A DNA stretch of 36,117 bases from an uncultured Clostridia bacterium (GCA_946550725.1 CAMNQX010000019.1:1-36117), one strand, 5' to 3'. Positions 1 to 8,170 are shown, counted from the first letter of the stretch. The notes: generated by a model not told the origin, from the letters alone. Made by a program: numbers and translations.

Positions 1-100
1 GGTAGATGCCGCCCTGCTTGAGCATCTCGTCCACCAGGGTGGTCTTGCCGTGGTCAACGTGAGCGATAATGGCTACGTTTCTGATTTTTTCGTTCTTCAA
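1..100 (-). CDS. typA: TypA/BipA translational GTPase, N-terminal fragment
   Basis: Only the first 33 codons are in the window; the gene continues beyond position 1. The reverse strand reads from a TTG at 98-100, preceded by an AGAGGTG-like ribosome site, into [19 protein letters not shown]. This is the G1/P-loop of translation-factor GTPases (AHVDHGKT). The first residues fit TypA/BipA better than LepA, which usually has a longer lead-in before the P-loop. TypA binds ribosomes and acts in 50S assembly and stress responses (family knowledge). No later domain can be seen, so LepA or another translational GTPase is not fully excluded. Confidence 0.72.
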   Translation of the reverse strand, partial: MKNEKIRNVAIIAHVDHGKTTLVDEMLKQGGIY

Positions 101-183
101 TGTCTCGCACCTCTGTATTTCAGCCTTAACCGAAGTATTTTACACCACCGATCAATAAAATGCAACCCCCTGTGCAGACATAT

Positions 184-209
184 GTAGGGGCGGCCTCGTG
201 AGGCCGCCC
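184..209. repeat. Single palindromic REP-like unit
   Basis: GTAG is followed by a perfect 10-bp palindrome, GGGCGGCCTC-GT-GAGGCCGCCC, just after the stop of the CBS protein gene (minus strand). The GTAGGGG start and the GC-rich stem match the repeat units at 4679-4760, 11061-11144 and 12888-12961. It could also act as a weak terminator. Confidence 0.6.
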
Positions 210-216
210 TCTTCTC

Positions 217-648
217 TCACTCCGCCTGGTGGTCCGCTTCGCTGATCTCGCTGAGGGCTAGGGCGGCCTCCATGTCGCAGCCGCGACACTGGGACAGGTC
301 GCCCAGGGACACCATCCCCACCACCTTGTTCTCCTCCACCACCGGCAGGCGGCGCACCTGCTTGGCAGCCATAAGCTGGGCCGCCTCCCGGGCGTCGGCC
401 TTGGGAGAGATGGTGGCGCAGTTGCGGGTCATGATCTTCTGCACAGGCACCTTCGCCGGGTCCTCCTCAATGGCCACGCACCGCAGCACGATGTCCCGGT
501 CGGTGATCACCCCCCGCAGGCCCCCGTCCTCGCCGCACACGGGCAGAGAGCCTACGTTGTGCCGGGCCAGCAGGCGCGCCGCCTCGGTAGCCGTCTCGTC
601 GGGCGTCACCGAAACGACGCTCCCCTCCATCAGTTCCTTCACTTGCAT
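217..648 (-). CDS. CBS-pair domain protein
   Basis: A 143-residue soluble protein made almost entirely of two CBS domains (about residues 7-60 and 72-125). Each carries the typical pattern of a hydrophobic strand, G(S)LPV or RRLPV, then a (V)GxVTDRD/VGMVSLGDL helix start. CBS pairs (Bateman modules) bind adenine nucleotides or SAM and regulate partners; stand-alone versions are common and mostly uncharacterised. The C-terminal tail has a Cys-x2-Cys (QCRGCD), not typical of the family. The ATG at 648 has AAGGAG upstream on the minus strand. The start codon overlaps the -35 of the divergent queH promoter, so the two genes may be transcribed in competition. No specific substrate can be assigned. 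Confidence 0.85.
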   Translation of the reverse strand: MQVKELMEGSVVSVTPDETATEAARLLARHNVGSLPVCGEDGGLRGVITDRDIVLRCVAIEEDPAKVPVQKIMTRNCATISPKADAREAAQLMAAKQVRRLPVVEENKVVGMVSLGDLSQCRGCDMEAALALSEISEADHQAE

Positions 649-671
649 TTTTCCTCGCTCCTTGCTACAAT
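643..671 (+). promoter_or_regulatory. Sigma-A-type promoter for queH
   Basis: TTGCAT (643-648), 17-bp spacer, TACAAT (666-671), about 50 bp before the queH ATG. Both hexamers are near consensus. The -35 lies on the start codon of the divergent CBS gene. Confidence 0.6.
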
Positions 672-721
672 GTTTTGGAAAACTCCACTTCTATTATCTG
701 ACAGAAGGGACAGACTATTCC

Positions 722-1267
722 ATGAATCCGCTTTTACACATCTGCTGCGCCCCCTGCTCCATCACCTGCATCGACCAGATGCGTTCCGACGGCCTTTCGC
801 CCACGGGCTTTTGGTGCAACCCCAACATCCACCCCTACACCGAATACCGCCAGCGGAAGACCACCCTGGAGGAATACGCCAAAACCGTAGAACTGCCCTT
901 GATCATCGGCGGGGTCTACGGCCTGCGGCCCTTTACCCGCGCCGTCATCGGAGACCTGGACCACCGCTGCGGCAAGTGCTATCAAATGCGCTTGGAGCCG
1001 ACCGCGCAGTATGCCGCCGAGCACGGCTTTGATTCCTTCACCACCACCCTTCTGGTCTCCCCCTACCAAAACCACGAGCTGCTTTTGGAGGTGGGGCAGG
1101 CGGTGGCGGAGCGGTACGGCCTTCAATTCCTCCCCTACGACTTCCGTCCCCGGTTTCGGGAGGGGCAGGACCGGGCCAGAGCGCTGGGGCTTTATATGCA
1201 GAAGTACTGCGGGTGCATCTTCAGCGAGGAAGAGCGCTACCGCAAAAAAAGCAAGATCGTCCCCTGA
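722..1267 (+). CDS. queH: Epoxyqueuosine reductase QueH
   Basis: A 181-residue protein of the DUF208/QueH family, the non-orthologous alternative to QueG. It reduces epoxyqueuosine to queuosine in the wobble base of GUN-anticodon tRNAs (family knowledge). The diagnostic cysteines are all present: CCAPC near the N-terminus (C8, C9, C12), HRCGKCY (C83, C86) and YCGC (C163, C165). These bind the [4Fe-4S] cluster and the additional iron. The length is normal. The ATG at 722 is chosen because the conserved sequence begins at its second residue; the open frame extends upstream to 272, but only by reading antisense through the CBS gene. It has its own promoter at 643-671. No other queuosine gene is visible nearby. 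Confidence 0.93.
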   Translation: MNPLLHICCAPCSITCIDQMRSDGLSPTGFWCNPNIHPYTEYRQRKTTLEEYAKTVELPLIIGGVYGLRPFTRAVIGDLDHRCGKCYQMRLEPTAQYAAEHGFDSFTTTLLVSPYQNHELLLEVGQAVAERYGLQFLPYDFRPRFREGQDRARALGLYMQKYCGCIFSEEERYRKKSKIVP

Positions 1268-1270
1268 AAA

Positions 1271-1305
1271 AATACCTAGTAATTCACTGGGTTATGTGTT
1301 ATACT
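1271..1305 (+). promoter_or_regulatory. suf promoter region with Rrf2/IscR-like dyad
   Basis: A TATACT -10 box lies at 1300-1305 without a good -35. The -35 region is occupied by an imperfect dyad: half-sites AATACCTAGT (1271-1280) and ACTGGGTTAT (1286-1295), separated by 5 bp, with 7 of 10 positions matching as inverted repeats. Dyads of this size over the -35 are typical of Rrf2-family regulators (IscR/SufR) controlling Fe-S genes. Assignment to that family is inference, as no rrf2 gene is in the window. Confidence 0.45.
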
Positions 1306-1332
1306 GTCCCCAGTCCTTCCAAAACAGCGTAA

Positions 1333-1379
1333 AGGCAACGCCGCGCAATTCGGCGAGCGCGATTTGTGCGGCGTTGCCT
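1333..1379. repeat. Long hairpin in the suf 5' leader
   Basis: Perfect 12-bp inverted repeat: AGGCAACGCCGC (1333-1344) and GCGGCGTTGCCT (1368-1379), with a 23-nt loop containing further CGCGC/GCGCG complementarity. It lies between the -10 box and the sufC ribosome site and is not followed by a T-run, so it is not a normal terminator. It may be a REP/MITE-type insertion or an mRNA-stabilising structure. Confidence 0.65.
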
Positions 1380-1399
1380 AAAAACAAAGGAGAACCGCT

Positions 1400-2143
1400 A
1401 TGCTGGAAATCAAAAACCTATCCTACCAGGTGGACGCCGACGGCGAAAACCTGGGTATCCTCCAAAACATCGACCTCACCATCCCCGACGGCAGGCTGGT
1501 GGTGATCACCGGCCCCAACGGCGGCGGCAAGACCACTCTGGCCAAGACCATCATGGGCCTTGTAAAGCCCACAGCAGGCCAAATTCTGTGGAACGGCACA
1601 GATATCACCGGCCTTTCCATCACAGACCGCTCCAAGCTGGGGGTGAGCTACGCCTTTCAGCAGCCCCCCCGCTTTAAGGGTCTTCGCATCGGCGACCTGC
1701 TGGCGCTGGCGGCGGGCAGGGAGCTGACCCACGCCCAGCAGTGCAGCTACCTTACCCGGGTGGGCCTGTGCGCCAACGACTACATTGGCCGGGAGATGGA
1801 CGCGTCCCTTTCCGGCGGCGAGGTCAAGCGGGTGGAGATCGCCACCGTTCTGGCCCGGGGAGCGGAGCTGATGATCTTTGACGAGCCGGAGGCGGGCATC
1901 GACCTGTGGTCCTTCTCCCAGCTCACCAAGACCTTCCGCGCCCTCCACGAGGAGGGGTCCGCCACCCTGCTCATTATCTCCCATCAGGAGCGCATCATCG
2001 ATCTGGCCGACGACCTGGTGCTGGTGTCCAGGGGCCATGTGGAGGCCCACGGTCCCAAGGAGGACATCCTTCCCAGGCTGCTGGACGGTATGACCGTCGC
2101 ACGCTCCTGCTACGGCAAGAAGGAGGCGGAAAGCCATGGATAA
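1400..2143 (+). CDS. sufC: Fe-S assembly ATPase SufC/SmsC
   Basis: A 247-residue ABC-type ATPase. Visible motifs: Walker A GPNGGGKTT (38-46), signature LSGGEVKR (137-144), Walker B LMIFDEPEAGID (157-168) and the switch His in IISHQER (H195). The DEPEAGID sequence and soluble architecture are those of SufC, which binds SufB/D and drives Fe-S cluster assembly on the scaffold; no membrane permease is next to it. The ATG at 1400 follows AAAGGAG. The next gene overlaps by 8 bp, so the two are translationally coupled. Absence of sufS, sufU and sufD points to the two-gene minimal SUF layout (SmsC-SmsB) of many strict anaerobes and archaea. Confidence 0.93.
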   Translation: MLEIKNLSYQVDADGENLGILQNIDLTIPDGRLVVITGPNGGGKTTLAKTIMGLVKPTAGQILWNGTDITGLSITDRSKLGVSYAFQQPPRFKGLRIGDLLALAAGRELTHAQQCSYLTRVGLCANDYIGREMDASLSGGEVKRVEIATVLARGAELMIFDEPEAGIDLWSFSQLTKTFRALHEEGSATLLIISHQERIIDLADDLVLVSRGHVEAHGPKEDILPRLLDGMTVARSCYGKKEAESHG

Positions 2144-3053
2144 GACCCAATGGAAGATCATGAAGGAAATCGCCGACCTGGAAAAGACCCCCCAGGGGGC
2201 CTATAACTTCCGGGTCAACGGCCAGCTGGACGACCGGCACACCACCGCCAACATCGACATCGTCTCCAAAACCGACAAGCCCGGCATCGACATCATCATC
2301 AAGCCGGGCACCAAGGGGGAGAGCGTCCACATCCCCGTGGTGCTGTCCCAGAGCGGCCTTACCGACGTGGTCTACAACGACTTCTATGTGGGCGAGGGGG
2401 CGGAGGTGGACATCGTGGCCGGGTGCGGCATCCACAACACCGGCTGTGAGACCGCCCAGCATGACGGCATCCATACCTTCCATATCGGCAAGGGGGCCAG
2501 GGTGCGCTATGTGGAGCGGCACTACGGCGAAGGTCCGGGCACGGGCAAGCGGGTGCTGAACCCCAAGACGGAGGTCTACTTGGAGGAGGGGGCCTCCATC
2601 ACCATGGAGATGACCCAAATTCGGGGCGTGGACTCCACCATCCGGGACACGGTGGCCGTGGTCGGCCCCGGCGCGGAGTGCATCATGAACGAAAAGCTGC
2701 TCACCGACGGCGTGCAGACCGCCGAGAGCAACATGGAGATCATTTTGAACGGCGACGGCGCCACCGGACGGGTGGTGTCCCGCTCGGTGGCCCAGGGGGA
2801 CTCGGTGCAGGTGTTCCGCCCCTGCATGACGGGCAAGGCCAAGTGCTTCGGCCATGTCCAGTGCGACTCCATCATCATGGACGCCGCCAAGATCAAGTCC
2901 ATCCCCGCCATCGACGCCCAGGACCTGGACGCCCAGCTCATCCACGAGGCCGCCATCGGCCGCATCGCCGGGGACCAGATCTTGAAGCTGCTCACCCTGG
3001 GCCTCACCGAGGAGGAGGCGGAGGAGAAGATTTTGGAGGGCTTCCTCAGCTGA
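2136..3053 (+). CDS. sufB: Short SufB/SufD-family scaffold (SmsB)
   Basis: A 305-residue protein of the SufBD beta-helix family, much shorter than the usual SufB of about 465 residues. The beta-helix core carries GCGIHNTGCETAQHDGIH (about residues 92-109), and the conserved C-terminal part has VQCDSIIMD, IDAQDLDAQLIHEAAIG and a helical end (TLGLTEEEAEEKIL) like that of SufB/D. In the minimal system this protein is the only scaffold partner of SufC. The start at 2136 has AAGGAGG upstream, inside the end of sufC. A strong terminator follows 20 bp after the stop, closing a two-gene operon. In the related short proteins the cluster site is proposed to use Cys and acidic residues; which ones act here cannot be read from sequence alone. 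Confidence 0.9.
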   Translation: MDKTQWKIMKEIADLEKTPQGAYNFRVNGQLDDRHTTANIDIVSKTDKPGIDIIIKPGTKGESVHIPVVLSQSGLTDVVYNDFYVGEGAEVDIVAGCGIHNTGCETAQHDGIHTFHIGKGARVRYVERHYGEGPGTGKRVLNPKTEVYLEEGASITMEMTQIRGVDSTIRDTVAVVGPGAECIMNEKLLTDGVQTAESNMEIILNGDGATGRVVSRSVAQGDSVQVFRPCMTGKAKCFGHVQCDSIIMDAAKIKSIPAIDAQDLDAQLIHEAAIGRIAGDQILKLLTLGLTEEEAEEKILEGFLS

Positions 3054-3072
3054 CATTTCCCGCCGAAAACGT

Positions 3073-3102
3073 CCCCGCGGAATCTTCCGCGGGGATTTTT
3101 TC
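3073..3102 (+). terminator. Intrinsic terminator of sufCB
   Basis: Perfect stem CCCCGCGGAA / TTCCGCGGGG with a 2-nt apex, followed by ATTTTTTC. It lies directly after the sufB stop. Confidence 0.88.
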
Positions 3103-3112
3103 AAAAAATCCC

Positions 3113-3143
3113 TTGACTATCAAGCCCCTTTATCCTTTACAAT
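3113..3143 (+). promoter_or_regulatory. MerR-type promoter with 19-bp spacer
   Basis: TTGACT (3113-3118) and TACAAT (3138-3143) are separated by 19 bp. Over-long spacers of 19-20 bp are the hallmark of promoters that MerR-family proteins untwist. It lies just upstream of a MerR-family gene, suggesting autoregulation (inference). An alternative -10, TTTACA at 3136, would give a normal 17-bp spacer. Confidence 0.5.
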
Positions 3144-3165
3144 GGCGGCAAAAGGAGGTGTTCCC

Positions 3166-4674
3166 ATGACCATCAAAGACATGGAGGAGCGTTCCGGCCT
3201 GCCCCGCGCCAACATCCGCTACTACGAAACGGAGGAACTGCTCTCCCCCACCCGCCTGCCCAACGGTTACCGGGACTACTCGGAGGACGACCTGGCCACC
3301 CTGATGAAAGTGAAGCTCCTGCGGGAGCTGGGGTGCTCTCTGGAGGAGATCGCCGCCCTGCAAAAGGACGAGGCCGCCCTCTCCGACGTGGTGGAGCGGC
3401 GGCTGGCCGCCCTGGAGGGAGAGGCGGTCTCTCTGGCCCGGGCCAAGGACATCTGCGTCCAGCTCCGGGCCGACGGCGCCACCTACGCCACTCTGGACCC
3501 CCAGCGGTACATTCCCAAAGACGCGCCCACCGTCATCCCCTGGGAGCCGATTCCTCCCTCGCCGCCCCACTATCCCTGGCGGCGGTTTTTCGCCCGCTCG
3601 CTGGACCTCTTTCTGGTGGGAACGCTGGTGCAGTTTTTCTACACTCTGCTTTTTGACGTCAGCATCCTGGCTCCCACCGGGTTCGGCACAAAGCTGCTGC
3701 TTGCGGCCCTCACCCTGCTGATCGTAGTGACCGCCGAGCCGCTGATGCTCCACCGCTGGGGGACCACCCCCGGCAAGTGGGTCTTTCGCCTCCGCCTGGT
3801 GCAGGAAAACGGCGCGCCCCTGGACCGGGTGGACGCCTTTGGCCGCACTCTCAACGTCCTGCTGGCGGGCTGCGGGCTGACCATCCCTCTGGTCTCCCTC
3901 GTCACCTCCATCCTCGCCTTCCGCCGGGAGGTGAAGGACATCCCCCAGCCCTGGGCGGTGGAGGGGGAGGTCTTTGAGGACGCCAAGCCGGGGAAGGATT
4001 TTCACGCCGCCCGGAGCGTGGGGCTGTACGTCCTGGCTGTTGTCCTCGCCGTGGGGCTGCTGGTGTGCGCCGAGGCGAAGGTGGCCCGGCTGCCCTATCC
4101 CCAGCCCGCCACCTACGAGGAATTTGCCGCCAACTACAATAAGATTGCCCTCTATTATTGCGGCCTGCGGGGTGACGGAATGGTCGAGGGCCTGACCGCC
4201 ACCACCGACGGACTTTGGTATGGTCAGGAGACGCACGACTACCATGCGGGGCTATTCTCCTTCCAGCTTGCCGACCCGGACGACCCGGCCACCAGTGAGC
4301 TGTCTGCGGTCAAGCTGGACATCGACCGTTTTTCCACCGAGTACGTCACTTACCCCGGCCAACGCATGGCCTATGCCCTGATCGCTTTAGAGGGCCGCTC
4401 CGCCCTCATTTGGAACCCCTTTGGCTATCTCGCCCAGCGCGTCTCCTGTCTGGAAAACGGCGACATGGAGGGGCTGAAGCGCCTCCCTGACGGCCGCTGG
4501 CACGCCTATCTGGACTACCGGGTCTCCGGGGGGCGTTTGGGGGACTCCTGGGGCTATTACACCTTTGAGCCAAATTATGACGCCAAGTACGACAACGATC
4601 TGCAGGACTGGGTCCACTTCCCCACTTCCCAGCATGTCGTCCTCACCTTCCGCCTCCGGCGCACCGGAACATAG
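3166..4674 (+). CDS. MerR-family HTH fused to RDD membrane domain
   Basis: A 502-residue fusion. Residues 1-70 are a MerR winged helix (MTIKDMEERSGLPRANIRYYE, then NGYRDYSEDDL), followed by a helical segment to about 105. Residues 137-255 match the RDD family (RRFFARSLDLFLVG, with later hydrophobic segments around 150-168, 176-192 and 229-250). Another membrane segment lies at about 284-302, and the final 200 residues would be extracytoplasmic and have no family I recognise. The architecture suggests a membrane-tethered one-component regulator that senses an outside signal and binds DNA from the membrane. The start at 3166 is chosen because AAAGGAGGTG sits 5 nt before it; the upstream ATG at 3142 has no ribosome site and lies in the -10 box. 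Confidence 0.85.
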   Translation: MTIKDMEERSGLPRANIRYYETEELLSPTRLPNGYRDYSEDDLATLMKVKLLRELGCSLEEIAALQKDEAALSDVVERRLAALEGEAVSLARAKDICVQLRADGATYATLDPQRYIPKDAPTVIPWEPIPPSPPHYPWRRFFARSLDLFLVGTLVQFFYTLLFDVSILAPTGFGTKLLLAALTLLIVVTAEPLMLHRWGTTPGKWVFRLRLVQENGAPLDRVDAFGRTLNVLLAGCGLTIPLVSLVTSILAFRREVKDIPQPWAVEGEVFEDAKPGKDFHAARSVGLYVLAVVLAVGLLVCAEAKVARLPYPQPATYEEFAANYNKIALYYCGLRGDGMVEGLTATTDGLWYGQETHDYHAGLFSFQLADPDDPATSELSAVKLDIDRFSTEYVTYPGQRMAYALIALEGRSALIWNPFGYLAQRVSCLENGDMEGLKRLPDGRWHAYLDYRVSGGRLGDSWGYYTFEPNYDAKYDNDLQDWVHFPTSQHVVLTFRLRRTGT

Positions 4675-4678
4675 AGAC

Positions 4679-4760
4679 GCGGGCGGCTGGGGACAGCCGC
4701 CCCTACGATTCTAGCGAACCCTTCGTTGCACTGTAGGGGCCGATGTCCTCATCGGCCCGC
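4679..4760. repeat. Composite REP/BIME-like repeat, copy 1
   Basis: Two GC-rich palindromic units facing each other: unit 1 (4679-4706, starts GCGGGCGGCTGGGGACAG, ends CCCTAC) and unit 2 (4733-4760, starts GTAGGGGCCGATGTCC, ends GGCCCGC), with a 26-bp spacer. The outer ends (GCGGGC/GCCCGC) and inner ends (CCCTAC/GTAGGG) are inverted copies, so the composite is a palindrome of palindromes. Near-identical composites occur at 11061-11144 and 12888-12961, always right after a stop codon. Confidence 0.82.
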
Positions 4761-4764
4761 AACA

Positions 4765-4800
4765 CAAGAGGGACGGTCCCGAATGGGACCGTCCCTCTTG
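4765..4800. terminator. Strong hairpin between convergent genes
   Basis: A perfect 16-bp stem (CAAGAGGGACGGTCCC and its complement) with a GAAT loop, lying between the ends of the MerR-RDD gene and the GH42 gene. It lacks a clear T-run on either strand, so it may block 3' exonucleases or terminate in both directions. Its GGGACGGTCCC core recalls other repeats in this window. Confidence 0.55.
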
Positions 4801-4802
4801 TA

Positions 4803-6704
4803 TTATCCGTCAATTTGAAAGGTCTTGTGGTTGTGGTCCAGGGTGACGGTGACTGTCTTTCCGTTTGCCGTCCGCTTTACCGTCTCCACCCCCGCCGGGG
4901 CTTCGGCGGCGTTCAGCCCGCAGGCGGGCAGTAACTCCGCGAACAGGCGGGAAAGCAAGTCCTCGTCAAAGCTGCCCCCCAGGTAGAAGCACCTGCCCGC
5001 GCCGTAGTCATTCTCCGTGGCGGCGGCGTAGTCCCCAAAGGCGCAGGGGGACCAGGTGAGCAGAGTCTTGGCAGTGGTGGGGGCCAGCATCTCGCAGAAC
5101 ACCCGCCCCTCCCCCGTGGCCGCGCCGTCGGGGGTGGTCACTCTCCGGGTCTGTCCCTGCAACAGGCTCTCGTGCTCCTCCAACTCCGCCCCCACCAGAT
5201 CGGTCAGCCCGGCGGGAAGCCGCTGGCCGAAGAAGAAGTTGTTGTCCCCGTCCTTCCACGCCGTGCGGAAGGTGAGAACTACCGTTCCGCCGCTTTCCAC
5301 ATAGACCTTCAGCCGCTCCTTAAAGTCCTCGCCCATGACCACCATAGCGGGGACGACCACCAGCTTGTACCCTGCGAGATCCCGGTCGGAAGGGATCACG
5401 TCCACGGAGATGTTCCGCTTCCAAAGCTGCTCGTAGAGCTTCCGGGCCTCGCGTTCGTAGTCCATGGCGTCGCTCTGGGGCTGGACGCGCCACGCCGCCG
5501 CGCTGTCGTAGTCAAACACCAACGCGGCCTCGCCGTGCAGGGGGGTGGAAAGCACCTCCCCGTAGGGCTTCACCCGGGTGAAAAAGTCCTGTACCTCGTC
5601 AAACTTCCGCCGCCGCACGTTGTCCGCGTCCAGCACGCCGAAGCAGAACTGCTCCGCGCCCTTGTGATACCCCCGGTAGCGGAAAAAGAGCAGATCAGAG
5701 CAGCCGTGGGCCATCGCCTGAGCCGCCCATAGGGCGGATTCCCCCGGCTTGGGAGAGCAGCTGAGGTAATCATGGCCCTGGGTGCCGATGAGGGTCTCGG
5801 TGATCCAGAAGTTCCCACCCTTCAAGCCCCGGGCGGTGTCCAGGGCAAAGGCGGTCTGGGCCGGGCTCATGGCGTCGGCCTGGGCACCCCATACCGGGTA
5901 GTGGTTGTAGGCGGCCGCGTCCAGATGTTTGGAGATGGCAAAGGGGTCCAGCCGCTTGCCCCACAGGCTGGCGGAAAAGTCGTGGAGCACAAAGGCCCCC
6001 GGGATCTCCGCCTTCACCGCGTCCGCCAGTTCTTTCAGATAGGTCTCCGCACTACGGGCGCGTAAACGCTCCCACTCCAGCCGCAGGGCGGGGTTTTGCG
6101 GGGTGTCTCCCTTGCGGGGCAAGGGGATATCGTCAAAGCTGTCATAGGTCTGGGTCCAAAAGCCCGTCCCCCAGCGATCATTCAGTTCATGAATATCAGC
6201 GTAGCCGCCCTTGAGGTAGTGGATGAAGCCCCGGCGGCATTGGTCGCACCAGCACACATCGCTTCCCTCGTGGCCGATCTCGTTGTCCACCTGCCACGCG
6301 GCGATGGCGGTCTCGTCCTTGTAGTGCGCCGCCAGGGCGTGGGCCAGGGCAACGGCCTTTTCCCGGTACTTGGGGGCGTTCATGCAGTAGCCCCGCCGCC
6401 CGCCGTAAGGCTCCCGGCTCCCGTCCTCCCGCTGGCGCATGACCTCCGGGTGGGCCAGGGCCAGCCAGCGGGGCATGGTGGCGGTGGGGACGCACATCAG
6501 CACGTGTAACCCCCGGGCCTTGACCTTGGCGATGACCTGGTCGAAGAAGGAGAAATCATACACGCCGTCCCGCGGCTCAAAGCGGTCCCAGGCGAAGTCC
6601 CCGATGCGGACGATGTTGCAGCCCAGGGCGCAAATGCCGTCCAGGTCCTCCTCCACCTGTTCCATCCCCCACTGCTCGGGGTACCAGTCCACTCCCAAAT
6701 ACAT
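4803..6704 (-). CDS. GH42 beta-galactosidase
   Basis: A 633-residue cytoplasmic enzyme (no signal peptide) of glycoside hydrolase family 42, hydrolysing terminal beta-galactosides. The N-terminus MYLGVDWYPEQW and the TIM-barrel pattern are characteristic. The acid/base Glu is in WQVDNEIGHEG (E142) and the nucleophile in FWITETLIG (E303). The zinc-binding cysteines of the family are present: C107 and the CWCDQC cluster (C151, C153, C156). The ATG at 6704 is chosen because AAGGAG lies 9 nt upstream. The gene starts 23 bp after the histidine kinase stop and so is probably the third gene of a response regulator-kinase-galactosidase operon. The product could feed the galM/galK/galT cluster at 32.8-36.1 kb. 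Confidence 0.92.
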   Translation of the reverse strand: MYLGVDWYPEQWGMEQVEEDLDGICALGCNIVRIGDFAWDRFEPRDGVYDFSFFDQVIAKVKARGLHVLMCVPTATMPRWLALAHPEVMRQREDGSREPYGGRRGYCMNAPKYREKAVALAHALAAHYKDETAIAAWQVDNEIGHEGSDVCWCDQCRRGFIHYLKGGYADIHELNDRWGTGFWTQTYDSFDDIPLPRKGDTPQNPALRLEWERLRARSAETYLKELADAVKAEIPGAFVLHDFSASLWGKRLDPFAISKHLDAAAYNHYPVWGAQADAMSPAQTAFALDTARGLKGGNFWITETLIGTQGHDYLSCSPKPGESALWAAQAMAHGCSDLLFFRYRGYHKGAEQFCFGVLDADNVRRRKFDEVQDFFTRVKPYGEVLSTPLHGEAALVFDYDSAAAWRVQPQSDAMDYEREARKLYEQLWKRNISVDVIPSDRDLAGYKLVVVPAMVVMGEDFKERLKVYVESGGTVVLTFRTAWKDGDNNFFFGQRLPAGLTDLVGAELEEHESLLQGQTRRVTTPDGAATGEGRVFCEMLAPTTAKTLLTWSPCAFGDYAAATENDYGAGRCFYLGGSFDEDLLSRLFAELLPACGLNAAEAPAGVETVKRTANGKTVTVTLDHNHKTFQIDG

Positions 6705-6727
6705 ATGCGGCATCTCCTTGCGTTCTC

Positions 6728-8170
6728 TCACACCAGCGTCAGGGTAAAGGTAAACGTCGTCAGCCCTTCCGCGCTCTCCACGGTAATGTTCTCCCGGTGC
6801 TCGTTCAAAATGGTCTTGACGATATACAGTCCCAGCCCCACGCCGTCCCGGTCCATGGAGCGGGACTTATCCGACTTGTGGAAGCGGTCAAAGATGGATT
6901 CCAGCTCCTCGGGGGGGATGGTGGCTCCTTCGTCCTTCACCGTCACCAGCGCCTTGGCCCCGTCCTTGTGGATATCCACCCACAGGTGTCCGCCCTCCCG
7001 GGCGAACTTGATGGCGTTGTCCAGCAGATTATAGCACACCTGGGTAATGGCGTCCGGCTCGCCCCAGACCATCACGGCCTCCTCGGGCAGCTCCGCCACC
7101 ACGTCCAGCTTCTTGTCGTTGATCTTCCCCTCCAGGCTCACCAGCGTCCGGGCAGTCAGCTCCACCACGTCGAACTGCTCCTGGGCGGTGATCCCCTGCC
7201 CCGACTGGAGGCGGGAGAGGTCCAGCATCCGCCGCACCAGCCGCGCCAGACGCTTGGTCTCGGAGGAGATGGTCTCCAGCGCGGCGGACTCCCGCTCGGC
7301 GGGGATGGTGCCGTCCAAAATGCCGTCGGCAAAGCCGGAGATGGTGGTCATGGGGGTTTTCAGCTCGTGGGACACGTTGGCGATGAACTCACTGCGCTGG
7401 GCCTCCGCCTTGGCCAGCGATTCCGCCATGACGTTAAAGGCACGGGCCAGCTCCCCCACCTCGTCCTCCCGTGCCGTTTGCGACGGGGCCATGCGCTTGT
7501 CAAATTCCCCGTGGCCAAAGGCCCGCACCGTCTGGGCCATCTCCTGCAGGGGCTTGGTCTGCCGCTTGGTGGTCACGGAGGTGAACACGAACGCCACCAA
7601 CGCCACCCCCACCGCCGCCACCACGAACATCCCCGACAGCTTACGCCACAATTGGGTCAGGTCGTCCGACGCGGTGGAGACGAAGGCCATGCCGATGGTG
7701 TTGGCGCGGCCCCCGATGTTGACCACGATGGGCACTCCGGCGATGTAGCGGCTCTCGCCGTAAACGCCCCCCAGATTGCCGTGACGGTGGTATTCCCCGT
7801 CGTTCAGCAGCCGCTGGATCACCACGGCGGGAAGCCGCTGGCCCACCAGCGCGTCCAACCTGCCCTCCCCCTGTCCGTCTGCGGAGTAGACGATCTCGCC
7901 GTCCGTCTCGCACAAAAGCACATGGGCCTTGGAGATCTTCGCCAGGGAGAAAATATACGCCCGGAAGCCGCTGGAGCGGATGTCCATGCCCTGGGAGCGG
8001 TAGCTGGCGGTGAACTCCCCGATAAACTCCGCCGTGTCCTCCAGGGTCCCCATCTGGGCGTCCATGGTGTAGCGGTAGCTAAGGGTAGCAAAGCTGGCCC
8101 CCAGCAGCAGGAAGGAGGACAGGATCAGTCCCGCCACCAACGCGAACTGACGTGAGTAGACCGATCTCAT
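6728..8170 (-). CDS. Membrane sensor histidine kinase
   Basis: A 480-residue class I kinase. A transmembrane helix at about 10-31 and another at about 179-198 bracket an extracytoplasmic sensor of about 147 residues. HAMP covers about 199-252, HisKA about 258-322 with phosphoacceptor H268 in NVSHELKTPMTT, and the HATPase ends the protein with N-box NLLDNAIKFA and G-box DGVGLGLYIV. Its ATG overlaps the response regulator stop by 4 bp (ATGA), so the two are co-translated. The sensor domain has no family I recognise. Whether it senses a sugar is only inferred from the downstream GH42 gene. Confidence 0.94.
   Translation of the reverse strand: MRSVYSRQFALVAGLILSSFLLLGASFATLSYRYTMDAQMGTLEDTAEFIGEFTASYRSQGMDIRSSGFRAYIFSLAKISKAHVLLCETDGEIVYSADGQGEGRLDALVGQRLPAVVIQRLLNDGEYHRHGNLGGVYGESRYIAGVPIVVNIGGRANTIGMAFVSTASDDLTQLWRKLSGMFVVAAVGVALVAFVFTSVTTKRQTKPLQEMAQTVRAFGHGEFDKRMAPSQTAREDEVGELARAFNVMAESLAKAEAQRSEFIANVSHELKTPMTTISGFADGILDGTIPAERESAALETISSETKRLARLVRRMLDLSRLQSGQGITAQEQFDVVELTARTLVSLEGKINDKKLDVVAELPEEAVMVWGEPDAITQVCYNLLDNAIKFAREGGHLWVDIHKDGAKALVTVKDEGATIPPEELESIFDRFHKSDKSRSMDRDGVGLGLYIVKTILNEHRENITVESAEGLTTFTFTLTLV

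Noticed and set aside
272-721. N-terminal extension of QueH
   Set aside because: The extra 150 codons are antisense to the CBS gene and lack a ribosome site; QueH homology begins at 722.
1995-3104. Open frame of 369 codons on the minus strand
   Set aside because: Antisense to sufB; no family features.
6797-8155. Open frame of 452 codons on the plus strand
   Set aside because: Antisense to the histidine kinase, low-complexity His/Gly/Leu product.
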